Assembly (NCBI GenBank): GCA_007118555.1
Contig: SKRJ01000133.1
Coordinates: 1-6,516 of the forward strand
DNA: 6,516 nucleotides
Source of the DNA: Anaerolineae bacterium
GTDB lineage: Bacteria > Chloroflexota > Anaerolineae > UBA1429
Direction of reading: 5' to 3'
A model generated the notes under the pieces. The model saw only the letters and a program-made list of their open reading frames with translations. It was not told the DNA's origin and did not search any database. A program made the position numbers and the translations under genes. Positions 5,880 through 6,516 of this stretch are shown here, piece by piece. Position 1 is the first letter of the stretch, and every line of letters starts with the position of its first letter.

Positions 5880-5892
5880 TGGAGACCGACCG

Positions 5893-6516
5893 CTACGCGC
5901 CGGCCGATGCGTCATCCCCGATATTGAGATGCGAGACCCGGCCTTTGACGACGGCTCGCTGGCCGATGATCGACTGCTCCAGGAGGCCGTTCTCGATCTG
6001 TGCGCCCTCGTCAATGATCGAGTCACGCACGATGGACGACTCGATCTGGGCGCCTGCCGCGACACTGACGTGGGGGCCGATGATGCTGTTGCGAACCTGG
6101 GCCGACGGCGCCACATGGACAGGCGGTACAATGACGCAATTCTCGCCCTGCGCGCCGTCCGTCGCGTGGCCGTGGGAAAGCAGGAAGCGATTCGTCTCGA
6201 GTGTGGTCTCGGTCTGGCCGCAATCCTGCCAGACGGACACGCTCTCGGTCACAAAATGGCTCCCTCGCTCGATCATGACATTGATGGCATCGGCCAAATA
6301 GTACTCGCCCTTGGTGCGGATATCCTGCTCGAGCATATGGTCGATGGCCGAGATCAACTCCTGGCCATCCTTGAACCAGAATACGCCGACGGTGGCCTTG
6401 CGATTCCCCAGAGATTCGGGCTTTTCGACATATTGTGTCACGCGATCCTGCTCCTCGACCACAACGCCAAAGGCGCGGGGATCATCGACCTCCTGCACAT
6501 AGATGACGCCATCGGC
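5893..6516 (-). CDS. Sugar-1-phosphate nucleotidyltransferase with beta-helix tail (RmlA long-form type), C-terminal part
   Basis: The family transfers a nucleotidyl group from an NTP to a sugar-1-phosphate, giving NDP-sugars for cell-surface polysaccharide. The frame is open to the window edge, so only the last 207 residues are seen and the N-terminal nucleotide-binding GGxGTRL signature is missing. Visible motifs begin with DGVIYVQEVDDPRAFGVVV, followed by the conserved VEKPE, then GVFWFKDG, GEYYLADAINVMIERG and the domain-closing VWQDCGQTETTLETNRFLL (the W.D.G...L..N..LL pattern). From about 6130 down to 5930 the chain shows hexapeptide-type repeats (VAPSAQV, IIGPHVSVAAGAQI, SIIDEGAQI, SIIGQRAVV), a left-handed beta-helix as in long-form RmlA and GlmU-like enzymes, either for oligomerisation or for an acetyltransferase role. 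The sugar and nucleotide cannot be told from this part; dTTP/glucose-1-phosphate is the commonest annotation. It is followed on the same strand by ald after 102 bp. Confidence 0.85.
   Translation of the reverse strand, partial: ADGVIYVQEVDDPRAFGVVVEEQDRVTQYVEKPESLGNRKATVGVFWFKDGQELISAIDHMLEQDIRTKGEYYLADAINVMIERGSHFVTESVSVWQDCGQTETTLETNRFLLSHGHATDGAQGENCVIVPPVHVAPSAQVRNSIIGPHVSVAAGAQIESSIVRDSIIDEGAQIENGLLEQSIIGQRAVVKGRVSHLNIGDDASAGA

Noticed and set aside
5609..6301. 230-codon plus-strand frame across ald and the nucleotidyltransferase
   Set aside because: It is antisense to two conserved genes and spans the gap between them; Ser/Thr/Pro-rich composition matches a shadow frame.

Overview
The window is a GC-rich bacterial chromosomal segment holding six protein genes in two opposed blocks, with no RNA genes and no recognisable transposase or CRISPR array. 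The mix suggests a member of the Chloroflexota, probably Anaerolineae-like: a methanogen-type [NiFe] hydrogenase with a multi-cluster ferredoxin, a divergent MurE, a secreted protein with a Pro/Thr tether, a classical alanine dehydrogenase and a long-form sugar nucleotidyltransferase. That assignment is an inference from gene content and style; nothing here is diagnostic and no phylogeny was run.

Positions 1-2117 (plus strand) are the end of a hydrogenase operon. The first gene is the 3' part of a group 3c (MvhA/VhuA-type) [NiFe] hydrogenase large subunit. Three bases later comes a 306-residue polyferredoxin whose cysteines account for five [4Fe-4S] clusters. A strong intrinsic terminator at 2081-2117 closes the operon. 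In known group 3c systems this hydrogenase passes electrons from H2 to heterodisulfide reductase-type (HdrABC) complexes, so Hdr or MvhD/MvhG genes would be expected just upstream, outside the window.

Positions 2118-2400 are the largest non-coding stretch. It carries a 22-bp near-perfect dyad that shares an arm with a second hairpin, then a chain of overlapping GC-rich hairpins, then about four degenerate 17-18 bp direct repeats running up to the murE ribosome binding site. The later part looks like a REP/MITE-type dispersed repeat; the earlier part could be an operator or a leader.

Positions 2401-3945 (plus) encode a MurE-type Mur ligase of normal length. Its amino-acid-specificity loop reads EDPR rather than DNPR, so the third residue of the stem peptide (meso-DAP, L-ornithine or other) is open. 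It stands alone, away from other division and cell wall genes.

Positions 3985-6516 (minus) hold three genes read right to left: the C-terminal 207 residues of a sugar-1-phosphate nucleotidyltransferase with a left-handed beta-helix tail, alanine dehydrogenase (start corrected to 5790), and a small exported or lipid-anchored protein of unknown function (start corrected to 4617). A weak hairpin-plus-T-run lies between the nucleotidyltransferase and ald. murE and the exported-protein gene converge with only 39 bp between their stops and no clear terminator.
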